A stretch of DNA of 7,930 bases from DATKWF01 sp035529715 (GCA_035529715.1 DATKWF010000006.1:1-7930); one strand, 5' to 3'; shown: positions 1-7,326, counted from the stretch's first letter. The notes: a model not told the origin generated them from the letters alone. Made by a program: numbers and translations.

Positions 1-1
1 C

Positions 2-361
2 AGGGTGATTTTAACCAGGGATACCGAGATCATGAAAAGACGCGTGGTAACCATAGGGCGACTCAAAGCTATCCTGCTCACCAGTGAGGAATCAGAGGAG
101 CAGTTGCGCAAGGTAATAGAAACCCTGGACCTGGATTGCCAGTTCAGTCCATTTACAATATGCCTGGAATGCAACCAGCCACTGGTGGAGAAAAGTAAAG
201 ACGAGGTGAAAGACCGAGTGCCACCACATGTTTTCCAGACGCAAAACCAGTACATGGAATGTCCCGCCTGCCAGCGAATTTACTGGAGAGGCACCCACTG
301 GGAAGCAATGAGTCGAAAGCTGGAGAGGCTGAAGAAAAAGCCTGCCAAGAAAATTAAATAG
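2..361 (+). CDS. Mut7-C family RNase-like protein, C-terminal part (5' truncated by window edge)
   Basis: The reading frame is open to the left edge, so the true start lies upstream; a GTG at position 5 is in frame but is unlikely to be the start because the family's N-terminal acidic motifs would be missing. About 119 residues are visible. They begin with the ILTRD motif, continue with a segment resembling the family's leucine-rich region, and then show the typical C-terminal zinc ribbon: CLEC and CPAC pairs about 35 residues apart, with RVPP between them and YWRGTHW after the second pair. This order matches the Mut7-C domain (PF01927, former DUF82), a PIN-like fold predicted to be an RNase; the bacterial role is poorly characterised. 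The protein ends in a lysine-rich tail. Its TAG stop (359-361) overlaps the ribosome binding site of the next gene, so the two are probably co-transcribed and translationally coupled. Family call is confident, enzymatic activity is inferred. Confidence 0.85.
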   Translation, partial: RVILTRDTEIMKRRVVTIGRLKAILLTSEESEEQLRKVIETLDLDCQFSPFTICLECNQPLVEKSKDEVKDRVPPHVFQTQNQYMECPACQRIYWRGTHWEAMSRKLERLKKKPAKKIK

Positions 362-373
362 GAGGTTACTTTT

Positions 374-973
374 ATGGATGTTCACCAAGCAGTAGTTAGT
401 CGTCGGTCAATAAGAGTATTCAAAGATACGCCGGTGCCCTATGATTTCCTGGAAAAGTGCGTCGATGCCGCCAGGCTGGCACCAAGCACCAAGAATCTCC
501 AGGTCTGTAAATACATAGTAGTTGACGACGAAAAAGTGCTACCGCAAGTACTTGATACCATAGGCTCCTGGTCAGGAGTGCCCAGGCCGGAAGGCGGATG
601 GTCACTGGAACACCCACCCAAAGCCTACATTATTATCCTGATAAACAGTCAGCTGGAGACCGAGCTCGGCGGAAACAGACGCTGGACAAACTACGATGTC
701 GGCATAGCTGCGGAGAACATTATGTTAACTGCCCAGGAGGAGGGGCTGGGTAGTTGCGCTGTAGCCTCTTTTCAACAGGCGAAGCTGAAGCAGGTTCTGA
801 ATATACCTGATAAATATGAAATTACTATGGGTGTGATGCTGGGCTTCCCTGACGAGAGGCCGGTTATGGAAGAAACCACCGGCTCAATTGAACGCTGGAC
901 AGATGACCAGGGTGTACTTCACATCCCCAAAAGGAAGCTGGAAGATATTACCCGCCGCAACAGGTTCCAATAG
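374..973 (+). CDS. nitroreductase family protein (FMN-dependent oxidoreductase)
   Basis: A complete 199-residue protein, the usual size for single-domain nitroreductases (PF00881). Near the N terminus RRSIR (residues 10-14) fits the FMN-phosphate-binding motif, and APSTKNLQ (36-43) fits the second flavin-contact motif, usually APSAGNLQ in relatives. GLGSC (124-128) and LGFPDE (156-161) are the C-terminal family signatures. The tail ends with a PKR and RNRF pattern common in this subgroup. Such enzymes form dimers and reduce nitro, quinone or other electron-poor compounds with NAD(P)H in the cytoplasm; the substrate cannot be told from the sequence. The ATG at 374 is supported by AGGAGG at 360-365 with 8 bases of spacing, overlapping the upstream stop codon. 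It probably forms a small operon with the Mut7-C gene. No obvious terminator follows, so read-through into the next operon is possible. Confidence 0.9.
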   Translation: MDVHQAVVSRRSIRVFKDTPVPYDFLEKCVDAARLAPSTKNLQVCKYIVVDDEKVLPQVLDTIGSWSGVPRPEGGWSLEHPPKAYIIILINSQLETELGGNRRWTNYDVGIAAENIMLTAQEEGLGSCAVASFQQAKLKQVLNIPDKYEITMGVMLGFPDERPVMEETTGSIERWTDDQGVLHIPKRKLEDITRRNRFQ

Positions 974-1001
974 CAACCGTGGCTGGAAACAGAGCGCCTT
1001 A

Positions 1002-1029
1002 TTGAAAAAAGCACCCCAATTAGTATAAA
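1002..1029 (+). promoter_or_regulatory. predicted sigma70-type promoter for the acyl-CoA synthetase/TRAP operon
   Basis: TTGAAA at 1002-1007 and TATAAA at 1024-1029 are separated by 16 bases, in the 82-base gap between the nitroreductase and the acyl-CoA synthetase. Transcription would start near 1036, giving a leader of about 20 bases. The match is good on both boxes, but no experimental support exists. Confidence 0.6.
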
Positions 1030-1055
1030 ATGAACCTCAGTTTTACTAAACAAAA

Positions 1056-2651
1056 GTGGTGGCTAAAGTAATATTGAATATATCACAGATGCTATCCGCG
1101 AATGCGGTAAATTACCCTGACGACACCGCGCTTGTGGAACTTATGCCCGGTAAAAAACTTAGGAAAGAAATCAGCTGGGCAAAGTTTGATGAACTGGTGA
1201 ACAGGCTGGCTAATGCCCTCCTGGAGAGAGGTGTCAGCAAGGGCGACAAAGTCGTTCATTTGATGACAAACTCTATTAACTGGCTGGTCGCCTATTTCGG
1301 CATTATCCGCACGGGGGCATGGGCAGTGCCCCTTAATTTCAGGTTCACCAGCCGTGACATCAAATACTGCGCTGACATCGCCGAAGCCAGAATAATGATT
1401 CTGGGCGAGGAGTTTACCGATAGAGTGCAGGCTATCCGCCCGGAGCTGACCACCATAGAAGAGTACATTTTTGCCGGTAACAGCCAGCCGGAAAATATGA
1501 TATTGTTTGAAGATATTCTAAGCAAAGCCAGCCCCACCCCCATATCCATAGAGTTAGACAGTTCAGACGGCTGTGGGCTTTACTTCACTTCCGGCACCAC
1601 CGGCACACCCAAGCCGATTCTGCTTACCCATAAGAATATGGAAAGCGCGGCTATAGTAGAGCAGAAGCATCACCATCAGTCCCGCAGCGATAATTTTATC
1701 CTTATTCCGCCTCTATATCACACCGGCGCCAAAATGCACTGGCTCGGCAGTTTACTGGTCGGCGGAAGAGCTACCCTCTTGACTGAGATAAGCCCACAGT
1801 ATATATTTGAAGCTATCGATAAAGAAAGGGGGACCATCCTGTGGCTCCTGGTGCCCTGGGCGCAGGACATTCTCGAGGCGCTGGACAGGGGCGAGCTGGA
1901 CAGGAACAAATACAATTTGAGTTGTTTACGGCTGATGCATATCGGGGCTCAGCTGGTACCTCCCAGCCTGATAAAACACTGGAAAGAATACTTTCCCGAT
2001 GTGAAGTATGACACCGATTATGGTCTGAGTGAGTCCTCGGGACCGGGATGCGTCCATCTCGGCATAGAGAATGAAGATAAAGTAGGAGCTATCGGCAAAG
2101 CCGGCTATGGCTGGGAAACACGCATCGTGGATGAGCAGGGCAATGATGTGGCTCAAGGAGAGGTCGGCGAACTGCTGGTCAAGGGTGACGGTGTGATGAA
2201 GGAATACTACAAGAATCCAGCGAAGACGACTGAGACCATCAGGGACGGCTGGCTGTACACCGGCGACATGGTAAGAGAAGACAAGGATGGATTCATCTAT
2301 ATCGTTGACCGTAAAAAAGATGTTATTATTAGCGGTGGAGAAAATATTTACCCGGTAGAAGTGGAGGAGATTATCCAGAGCCATCCCAAAGTTCACGATG
2401 TCGGTGTAATTGGACTGCCTGACGAGAGACTGGGGGAAATTGCAGCGGCGGTTATTTTCGTCAAGACAGGGGAAACACTGACCAAAGAAGAGGTAAAACA
2501 TTTTTGTGAACAGCATTTACCCCGTTTCAAGAGGCCCAGGCGCATTATATTTGATGAGGTGCCGCGGAACCCCACCGGCAAAATAGAAAAACCCAAGCTG
2601 AGACAGAAATATGCCGGTGTTAAATATAGCTCAGAAAAGCCGGTCGTCTAG
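1056..2651 (+). CDS. AMP-forming acyl-CoA synthetase / AMP-dependent carboxylate-CoA ligase
   Basis: A complete ligase of up to 531 residues in the ANL superfamily, which activates a carboxylic acid with ATP to an acyl-adenylate and then transfers it to CoA in the cytoplasm. Visible motifs in order: phosphate-binding TSGTTGTPKP (178-187), YGLSE (322-326), YTGD (401-404), the hinge and C-domain entry VDRKKDVIISGGENIYPVEVE region (417-437), and PTGKIEK (506-512) with the catalytic lysine at 509. The phosphate-binding loop carries PKP where PKG is nearly universal. The start is uncertain: GTG at 1056 or 1059 has no clear SD. A TTG at 1074 would begin the protein with NISQML, which resembles relatives, and has a weak GGTGG about 11 bases upstream. 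The gene heads the operon with a TRAP transporter, so its substrate is probably the imported acid or a product of it. Chain length and aromatic versus aliphatic preference cannot be read. Confidence 0.93.
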   Translation: MVAKVILNISQMLSANAVNYPDDTALVELMPGKKLRKEISWAKFDELVNRLANALLERGVSKGDKVVHLMTNSINWLVAYFGIIRTGAWAVPLNFRFTSRDIKYCADIAEARIMILGEEFTDRVQAIRPELTTIEEYIFAGNSQPENMILFEDILSKASPTPISIELDSSDGCGLYFTSGTTGTPKPILLTHKNMESAAIVEQKHHHQSRSDNFILIPPLYHTGAKMHWLGSLLVGGRATLLTEISPQYIFEAIDKERGTILWLLVPWAQDILEALDRGELDRNKYNLSCLRLMHIGAQLVPPSLIKHWKEYFPDVKYDTDYGLSESSGPGCVHLGIENEDKVGAIGKAGYGWETRIVDEQGNDVAQGEVGELLVKGDGVMKEYYKNPAKTTETIRDGWLYTGDMVREDKDGFIYIVDRKKDVIISGGENIYPVEVEEIIQSHPKVHDVGVIGLPDERLGEIAAAVIFVKTGETLTKEEVKHFCEQHLPRFKRPRRIIFDEVPRNPTGKIEKPKLRQKYAGVKYSSEKPVV

Positions 2652-2671
2652 AACTATCCCGGCTTCCAGAT

Positions 2672-2707
2672 TGTTTCCTGGCTAGCGTAATTAAAAGCCA
2701 GGAAACA
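2672..2707. repeat. 12-bp perfect inverted repeat between ligase and dctP genes
   Basis: TGTTTCCTGGCT (2672-2683) and its exact complement AGCCAGGAAACA (2696-2707) flank a 12-base AT-rich spacer. There is no T-run after the right arm, so it is not a typical intrinsic terminator. As RNA it would form a stable hairpin just upstream of the dctP ribosome binding site. It could act as an mRNA stabiliser or processing site that sets the level of the binding protein relative to the ligase, or as a DNA operator. The structure is seen; the function is inferred. Confidence 0.7.
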
Positions 2708-2729
2708 GCACAAATGCAAAGGAGGAGAA

Positions 2730-3758
2730 ATGAAGAAAAACATCATCACAATTGGTATCGCACTTATACTGGTGGCACTGCTTTTCGGTGCCTGCGGACC
2801 GGGAGGTCCAACGGCGGAGAAACCGCTGGAACTCTCCTACAGTAATTTTTTCCCTCCCACCCACGGTAATTCCGTTGCTGCCGAAAGCTGGATAGCTGAG
2901 ATAGAAAAGCGCACCGGCGGCAGGGTCAAGATTACCTACTACCCAGGAGGCACGCTGACTCCCGCTGACCAGTGCTACGACGGGGTAGTAAAAGGCATCT
3001 CTGATATCGGTATGACCTGCCTTGCCTACACCAGGGGCCGCTTTCCCTTTATGGAGGGCGTTGACCTCCCCCTCGGCTACACCAGTGGTACAGTGGCTAC
3101 CAGGGTAGTTAACGACATTTACCAGAAATACCAGCCGGAGGAACTGGCGGACACCCACACGCTTTATTTTCACGCCCACGGCCCCGGACTTCTTCACACC
3201 AAGACACCTGTAAAGACTCTGGATGACATTAAAGGCATGAAGATAAGATGCACCGGACTTGCTGCCAAGATTGTGGAAGCACTGGGCGGCACGCCGGTAG
3301 CTATGAGCCAGGGAGAGACCTACGAAGCCATCCAGAAAGGTACAGTTAGCGGCACATTTGGACCCATTGAGGTGCTAAAAGGCTGGAAACAGGCTGAGGT
3401 AATAAAGCACACCACTGATTGTTACCATATTGGTTATACCACCGCCATGTGGGTGGGCATTAACCTGGAAAAGTGGAACGCGATGCCAGAGGACATCCAG
3501 GATATTTTCACTGAGGTAAGTGCGGAATGGATTGATGTCCATGCCAAGGTCTGGGACGATGCTGACGCTGCCGGTCGGGAGTATACTCTGAGCCTGGACA
3601 ACGAGATTATCGCGCTTTCGGATGAAGAGGCTAGCCGCTGGATAGAAGCGGTTGACGCTCTTCCCGATGAGTATATTGCCGCCATGGATGCCGCCGGACT
3701 GCCCGGTGGAGAACTGGTCACTGAGGCAAAGAGTCTAATTAATAAATACAGTCAGTAG
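2730..3758 (+). CDS. dctP: TRAP transporter solute-binding lipoprotein, DctP family
   Basis: A complete 342-residue extracytoplasmic binding protein. The N terminus has a short basic start (MKKN), a hydrophobic core and a lipobox-like FGAC with the cysteine at residue 22, so a membrane-anchored lipoprotein is expected. The mature part begins with the family's LSYSNFFPP strand. A YYPGGTL segment (70-76) follows, then the hinge region with DDIKGMKIR (165-173); R173 matches the arginine that pairs with the ligand carboxylate in this family. QGETYEAIQKGTVSG (194-208) is the usual DctP signature. The ATG at 2730 has a strong GGAGGAG site 4 to 9 bases upstream. The gene follows a 12-bp hairpin and precedes dctQ by 19 bases. 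It would bind an organic acid and pass it to the DctQM permease for Na+-driven uptake. The ligand is unknown; linkage to a CoA ligase favours a monocarboxylate, which is an inference. Confidence 0.93.
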   Translation: MKKNIITIGIALILVALLFGACGPGGPTAEKPLELSYSNFFPPTHGNSVAAESWIAEIEKRTGGRVKITYYPGGTLTPADQCYDGVVKGISDIGMTCLAYTRGRFPFMEGVDLPLGYTSGTVATRVVNDIYQKYQPEELADTHTLYFHAHGPGLLHTKTPVKTLDDIKGMKIRCTGLAAKIVEALGGTPVAMSQGETYEAIQKGTVSGTFGPIEVLKGWKQAEVIKHTTDCYHIGYTTAMWVGINLEKWNAMPEDIQDIFTEVSAEWIDVHAKVWDDADAAGREYTLSLDNEIIALSDEEASRWIEAVDALPDEYIAAMDAAGLPGGELVTEAKSLINKYSQ

Positions 3759-3777
3759 AGGGATTAATTCATAATTT

Positions 3778-4263
3778 ATGACGCGTTTAAGGAGATTCAG
3801 TGAGCGTCTAAGCTACTGGTTTAACTGGATTGCGGGTGGTGGGCTGGTAGTTATGATGCTGCTTACCTGCACTGACGTAATTGCACGTTCTTTCGGCCAG
3901 CCCATCCCGGGGACTTTTGAGATAGTCGGCTTTCTTGGCGTCATTGTGGCGGCATTCGCCATCGCCTATACTCAGTTACAAAGAGGACATGTCGCCATTG
4001 ATTACCTGGTGGCGCTCATGCCACAACGGAGCCAGAGTATTGCCAAGAGCTTCACTTACCTCATTGGTGCCGCACTTTTTGCCCTAATCGCCTGGCAGAG
4101 CTACCTGTTTGCCGGAGACCTGTGGGCAAGTGGCGAAGTATCACCCACCGAGAGGATACCTTTCTTTCCTTTTGTATACGGCATAGCCCTTGCCTGCCTG
4201 CCGATTATCCTGTTCCTGCTACTGGACTTCTTTAAATCACTGGTTCAGGCGGTGAGGAAATGA
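3778..4263 (+). CDS. dctQ: TRAP transporter small membrane subunit, DctQ family
   Basis: A complete 161-residue membrane protein with four predicted helices at about 13-35, 46-66, 91-111 and 128-150, the standard DctQ layout. The segment IARSFGQPIPGTFEIVG (35-51) after helix 1 and RGHVAIDYLV (69-78) after helix 2 match conserved family positions. DctQ packs against the large subunit and supports the transport cycle in the inner membrane. The ATG at 3778 has only a weak purine stretch (AGAGGGA) rather far upstream, so coupling to dctP translation may matter. Its 3' end overlaps dctM by four bases (ATGA at 4260-4263), a sign of translational coupling and equal subunit amounts. Confidence 0.9.
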   Translation: MTRLRRFSERLSYWFNWIAGGGLVVMMLLTCTDVIARSFGQPIPGTFEIVGFLGVIVAAFAIAYTQLQRGHVAIDYLVALMPQRSQSIAKSFTYLIGAALFALIAWQSYLFAGDLWASGEVSPTERIPFFPFVYGIALACLPIILFLLLDFFKSLVQAVRK

Positions 4264-5561
4264 GTCCGGGCACTATTGGCGTCATTGGCATCGGGGCTCT
4301 GTTTGTCCTGCTGTTTTCCGGCATACCCGTGGGCTTTCTCCTTGCCATACTCGGGGTCATCGGGTTCAGCTACCTTGCTACTTTCAGCGCCGGAGCCAAC
4401 CTCATCGCCAAGGACTTCTTCTCCAATTTCTCGGCTTACTCCCTGACCGTTATCCCGATGTTTATCTTCATGGGGCAGATAGCCTTCTATTCCGGGACAA
4501 GTCGGCGACTTTATGATTTCGCCTACAAAATGGTGGGGCAATTTCGGGGCGGCCTGGCGATGGCTACCACCGTAGCCTGTGCCGGCTTCGCCGCTATCTG
4601 CGGCTCAACCAACGCCACCGCCGCCACCATGGGCACGGTAGCACTGCCGGAAATGAAAAGATACCATTATGACCCGAAGCTGGCTACGGGCAGTGTGGCC
4701 GCCGGCGGCAGCCTGGGCATACTCATTCCTCCCAGCGTCATCTTCATCGTCTACGGAGTAATGACTCAGGAGTCCATAGGCAAGCTTTTTGTATCCGGCA
4801 TCCTGCCCGGCATCCTGCTCACCGGACTTTTTATAATGACCATCTATATACTCTGCCGCTTGAACCCCAAACTTGCCCCTGCCGGGCCACAGGTGAGCTG
4901 GAAGGAGAAACTGGCATCACTTTCAGAAATAATTGAGACGATAGTCCTGTTTGTCCTGGTGATGGGGGGTCTCTTTACCGGATTCTTTACACCTACGGAA
5001 GCCGGCGCAGTCGGGGCCGGTGGGGCGCTGATTATCGCCGTGGTCAGGAGAAATCTCACCTGGCAGGGATTAAAGGACTCCATACTAGATACGACGAAAC
5101 TATCCTGCATGGTTATGGTTATCGTGACCGGTGCGGCTGTTTTCGGTCACTTCCTGGCGATAACCAGGATTCCGTTCAACCTGGCAACGTGGGTGGGGGG
5201 ACTACCTCTCTCCCCAACGGCTATCATCGCCCTCATCATTATAATTTACCTTATCGGCGGCTGTTTTATTGACTCGCTGGCACTTATCTTGCTTACCGTG
5301 CCTATTTTCTTCCCGGTGGTTACCGCCCTGGGCTTTGACTCCATCTGGTTCGGGGTGATAATAGTCCTGGTAACTCAAATCGGGGTAATCTCGCCGCCGC
5401 TGGGAACGAATGTGTACATCATTAAAGGGGTAGCCGGAGACGTGCCTCTGAGCACCATATTCAACGGGGTAACCCCCTTTCTTATCGCCATGATAATCTG
5501 CACCGCCATTATTGTGGCTTTCCCACAGGTGGCGCTCTTCCTGCCCGGTCTTATGCGGTGA
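4260..5561 (+). CDS. dctM: TRAP transporter large permease subunit, DctM family
   Basis: A complete 433-residue, very hydrophobic protein, the normal length for DctM (about 425-435), which carries the substrate and sodium pathway in the inner membrane. Recognisable family blocks are SGIPVGFLLAILGV (20-33), TVIPMFIFMG (63-72), AGFAAICGSTNATAATMG (108-125), SLGILIPPSV (151-160), FFTPTEAGAVGA (242-253), DSLALILLTVPIFFPV (338-353) and QIGVISPPLGTNVY (373-386). The two PP-containing blocks lie in the two half-repeats that form the elevator domain. The ATG overlaps the dctQ stop (ATGA), so it is the third gene of a complete P-Q-M set. A terminator follows 27 bases after its stop and ends the operon. 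GC content is high here (about two thirds in a 60-base sample at 4561-4620), unlike the AT-rich gene beyond the terminator. Confidence 0.95.
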   Translation: MSPGTIGVIGIGALFVLLFSGIPVGFLLAILGVIGFSYLATFSAGANLIAKDFFSNFSAYSLTVIPMFIFMGQIAFYSGTSRRLYDFAYKMVGQFRGGLAMATTVACAGFAAICGSTNATAATMGTVALPEMKRYHYDPKLATGSVAAGGSLGILIPPSVIFIVYGVMTQESIGKLFVSGILPGILLTGLFIMTIYILCRLNPKLAPAGPQVSWKEKLASLSEIIETIVLFVLVMGGLFTGFFTPTEAGAVGAGGALIIAVVRRNLTWQGLKDSILDTTKLSCMVMVIVTGAAVFGHFLAITRIPFNLATWVGGLPLSPTAIIALIIIIYLIGGCFIDSLALILLTVPIFFPVVTALGFDSIWFGVIIVLVTQIGVISPPLGTNVYIIKGVAGDVPLSTIFNGVTPFLIAMIICTAIIVAFPQVALFLPGLMR

Positions 5562-5587
5562 CGAAGAATGTGAAGCAATCCTGATAA

Positions 5588-5616
5588 AAAAGGAGGCTGA
5601 TTGCCTCCTTTTGTTT
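5588..5616. terminator. bidirectional intrinsic terminator between convergent genes
   Basis: A perfect 10-bp stem, AAAAGGAGGC (5588-5597) with GCCTCCTTTT (5603-5612), closes a 5-base loop. On the plus strand it ends in TTTTGTTT after the dctM stop. On the minus strand the A-run at 5586-5591 supplies six Ts, so it can also end the converging GIY-YIG transcript. Confidence 0.9.
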
Positions 5617-5634
5617 AAAATACCGACATGATTC

Positions 5635-6318
5635 CTAATCTATTTGTATTAATTGATGTGCATCCTGAAATTCTTGAATCATCTTTCGTATTTTGAATTC
5701 GTTTGTTTTTATTAGTTTTTTTATTTCCACTTCTCTTAATTCTGCAAATTTCCTACTTCTGAGCGTTTCATAATATACAAGTTTTTGTTTTCTCCCGGCT
5801 GTAGATTTTACCTTTCCATCCGTATGATAACCATACCTGATTCTCAAATCTCTCGTTTGTCCAGGGTAAAATTCACCTTTTTCGTCTTTTAAAATGTACA
5901 CATAGAAAATTTCAATACCTTGGTCACCTTTTTCCCAAGTTTTTGAGTTTTCTCTTCTAATAGGTGAATTCGTTATCTTATTAGCACTTCTCTTTTGTAA
6001 AGCACCATAGCAATCTTTGCAGACATCAAATCCCACATCTTTGAAGCGACCACATTCGGGGCATTTATCTATCATATACTCTTGATACTCTTCATAATGT
6101 TCTGCACAGAGAAAATGGTTAGAGCGTACATTAATATTGCAATTCCAATACTGGCACGTTTTCCTACTCGTTCCTTGGTTATAATTTGACCCACTTTGTC
6201 TTGCAAAAGAATTATACGGTCTCTTGGGAGCAGCCTTTTTTTCTGCTTCTGGTTCAACCACATCTGCTATCGCTTTAATGAATCGACTAAGAGTACTTGG
6301 CTTTTTTCTATTTCTCAT
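5635..6318 (-). CDS. GIY-YIG nuclease domain protein with N-terminal cysteine-rich zinc-finger-like region
   Basis: A complete 227-residue protein. Residues 1-50 are basic and low in complexity. Residues 55-103 hold two possible metal sites: C55, C60, C71, H74 and C86, C89, C100, C103, both with a CX10C core. Residues 138-202 form a GIY-YIG domain close to the short YhbQ/UvrC-N type: YVYIL (139-143) in place of GIY, YPG (151-153) in place of YIG, D157 with R161 and H165 in the usual spacing, and E196 three residues before IKKL, matching the metal-binding glutamate. The key catalytic residues therefore appear present. The ATG at 6318 has GGGGTG four bases upstream. The gene is clearly AT-rich (about 25% GC in samples at 5641-5760), in contrast to its neighbours, which suggests horizontal transfer. 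It lies alone between two terminators with its own promoter. Target and role (repair, mobile-element or defence nuclease) are unknown. Confidence 0.85.
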   Translation of the reverse strand: MRNRKKPSTLSRFIKAIADVVEPEAEKKAAPKRPYNSFARQSGSNYNQGTSRKTCQYWNCNINVRSNHFLCAEHYEEYQEYMIDKCPECGRFKDVGFDVCKDCYGALQKRSANKITNSPIRRENSKTWEKGDQGIEIFYVYILKDEKGEFYPGQTRDLRIRYGYHTDGKVKSTAGRKQKLVYYETLRSRKFAELREVEIKKLIKTNEFKIRKMIQEFQDAHQLIQID

Positions 6319-6364
6319 GGCTCACCCCAAAATACACATATTGAGCACCACTGTTTTCGCCATT

Positions 6365-6393
6365 ACTTTATGTTAAAAATAAATCAATGTCAA
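6365..6393 (-). promoter_or_regulatory. predicted promoter of the GIY-YIG gene
   Basis: Read on the minus strand, a perfect TTGACA (6388-6393) is followed after 17 bases by TAAAGT (6365-6370), four of six matches to the -10 consensus. Transcription would begin about 40 bases before the ATG at 6318. It lies just downstream of the terminator of the preceding methyltransferase gene, consistent with an independent transcription unit. Confidence 0.5.
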
Positions 6394-6399
6394 TGAATA

Positions 6400-6426
6400 T
6401 AAAAAGGGGAGCTATTCAGCTCCCCC
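6400..6426 (-). terminator. intrinsic terminator of the RNA methyltransferase gene
   Basis: On the minus strand GGGGAGCT (6418-6425) and AGCTCCCC (6406-6413) form a perfect 8-bp GC-rich stem around a 4-base loop, followed by TTTTTATATT. It begins about 50 bases after the methyltransferase stop codon. Confidence 0.9.
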
Positions 6427-6477
6427 ATTTCTCGATTATCTGCTTACTTCACCAGCCAGGCAGGTACAGCTAAAACT

Positions 6478-7236
6478 TCAAGTTATTTGCGAGCTCAAAT
6501 ACATACAAATTGCGCCACAAGCGGCAACATTCAGTGATTCTGCCTTTTCCCGGATAGTGGGAATTCGCAATCGGTAATCAGCCGTATTCAGCAGCATTTT
6601 TGAAAGGCCTGCCGCTTCATTGCCGAGCGCTAACAGGAGTTTACTCTGGCGATTAAGAATTGATGGCTCTGCTGCGCCATTAAGGTCGGCCGCTACCAGG
6701 GTATAGCCGCTCTTTCTCAGTGCCCTGGCAAGTTCAAGATAGTGTGTAGTTCTTCTTAACCATACCGATAATACTGTACCCGCAGTTGCCTGAACACATT
6801 TGGGCGAAAGCGGGTCGGCACATTTTTCTGTCAGGATAACTCCAGAAAAATCGAAGGCAGCGGCAGTGCGGATAAGGGTACCCACATTCCCGGCGTCCTG
6901 GATATCCTCCAGCAGCAAAATTTTATTGCCAACATCCTCAGGCAGATAGTCAGAGTAAATATCCATCGGTAGATTAACGACAGCCATAATTCCCTGTGGT
7001 GTTTTGGTGTTGCAGATGGAGAGGAACTGTCTCTCAGTAAACAACCGAACGGGATAATTGCGGTAAACAGGAGGCGGGTCTTTTATGGCTAGAATCTCAA
7101 TTATTTCATCCGGGTGACCGGCAATTATCTGCTTAACAGCTCTATCACCTTCCACAAGAAACGCCCCGGCTTCAAGACGCCCTTTTCTTGTGGACAGTTT
7201 TTTATACCATTTCAAGGTTTTCAGCGGAGTAGACAA
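6478..7236 (-). CDS. SpoU/TrmH (SPOUT) family RNA 2'-O-methyltransferase
   Basis: A complete 252-residue protein with the two-part layout of TrmH/RlmB-like enzymes. Residues about 20-90 resemble the N-terminal substrate-binding domain (GAFLVEGDRAV, 24-34). The catalytic SPOUT domain follows with all three motifs: DIQDAGNVGTLIRTAAAF (111-128, with N117 and R123), LALGNEAAGLS (202-212, with E207) and LRIPTIREKAESLNVAACGA (223-242, with S234 and N236). It would methylate a ribose 2'-OH in rRNA or tRNA using S-adenosylmethionine as a knotted dimer; the target nucleotide cannot be assigned. The start is TTG at 7236: AGGTGA lies 7 bases upstream, and in frame there is no ATG or GTG between it and a TGA at 7258-7260. 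An ATG five bases upstream is out of frame. The gene has its own promoter and terminator. It stands just downstream of a broken tRNA-Val, so it belongs to the ancestral chromosome side. Confidence 0.92.
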   Translation of the reverse strand: MSTPLKTLKWYKKLSTRKGRLEAGAFLVEGDRAVKQIIAGHPDEIIEILAIKDPPPVYRNYPVRLFTERQFLSICNTKTPQGIMAVVNLPMDIYSDYLPEDVGNKILLLEDIQDAGNVGTLIRTAAAFDFSGVILTEKCADPLSPKCVQATAGTVLSVWLRRTTHYLELARALRKSGYTLVAADLNGAAEPSILNRQSKLLLALGNEAAGLSKMLLNTADYRLRIPTIREKAESLNVAACGAICMYLSSQIT

Positions 7237-7278
7237 AGCATCTTCACCTTTTATACATCAGTAAACTTTACATCCACA

Positions 7279-7306
7279 ATAATATCAGCTGATTGGACTT
7301 TGTCAA
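7279..7306 (-). promoter_or_regulatory. predicted sigma70-type promoter of the RNA methyltransferase gene
   Basis: On the minus strand a perfect TTGACA (7301-7306) and TATTAT (7279-7284) are spaced by 16 bases. Start of transcription would fall near 7272, about 36 bases before the TTG start codon and ahead of its AGGTGA site. The position, directly after the tRNA fragment, would let the gene be expressed without the lost tRNA promoter. Confidence 0.65.
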
Positions 7307-7326
7307 GATAAGGCTTTGCCCGGCTT

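Noticed and set aside
1926..2516. 196-residue minus-strand frame inside the acyl-CoA synthetase
   Set aside because: The plus strand holds the YGLSE, YTGD and GGENIYP motifs of the ligase over the same bases, so the antisense frame is a shadow.
2696..2706. 11-base match AGCCAGGAAAC also present at 7899-7909
   Set aside because: A match of this length is expected by chance in a window of this size, and the two contexts (hairpin arm and coding start) share nothing else.
6196..6396. 66-residue plus-strand frame overlapping the GIY-YIG gene
   Set aside because: It lies opposite a clear protein domain and runs into the promoter and intergenic region; no domain, no SD of note.
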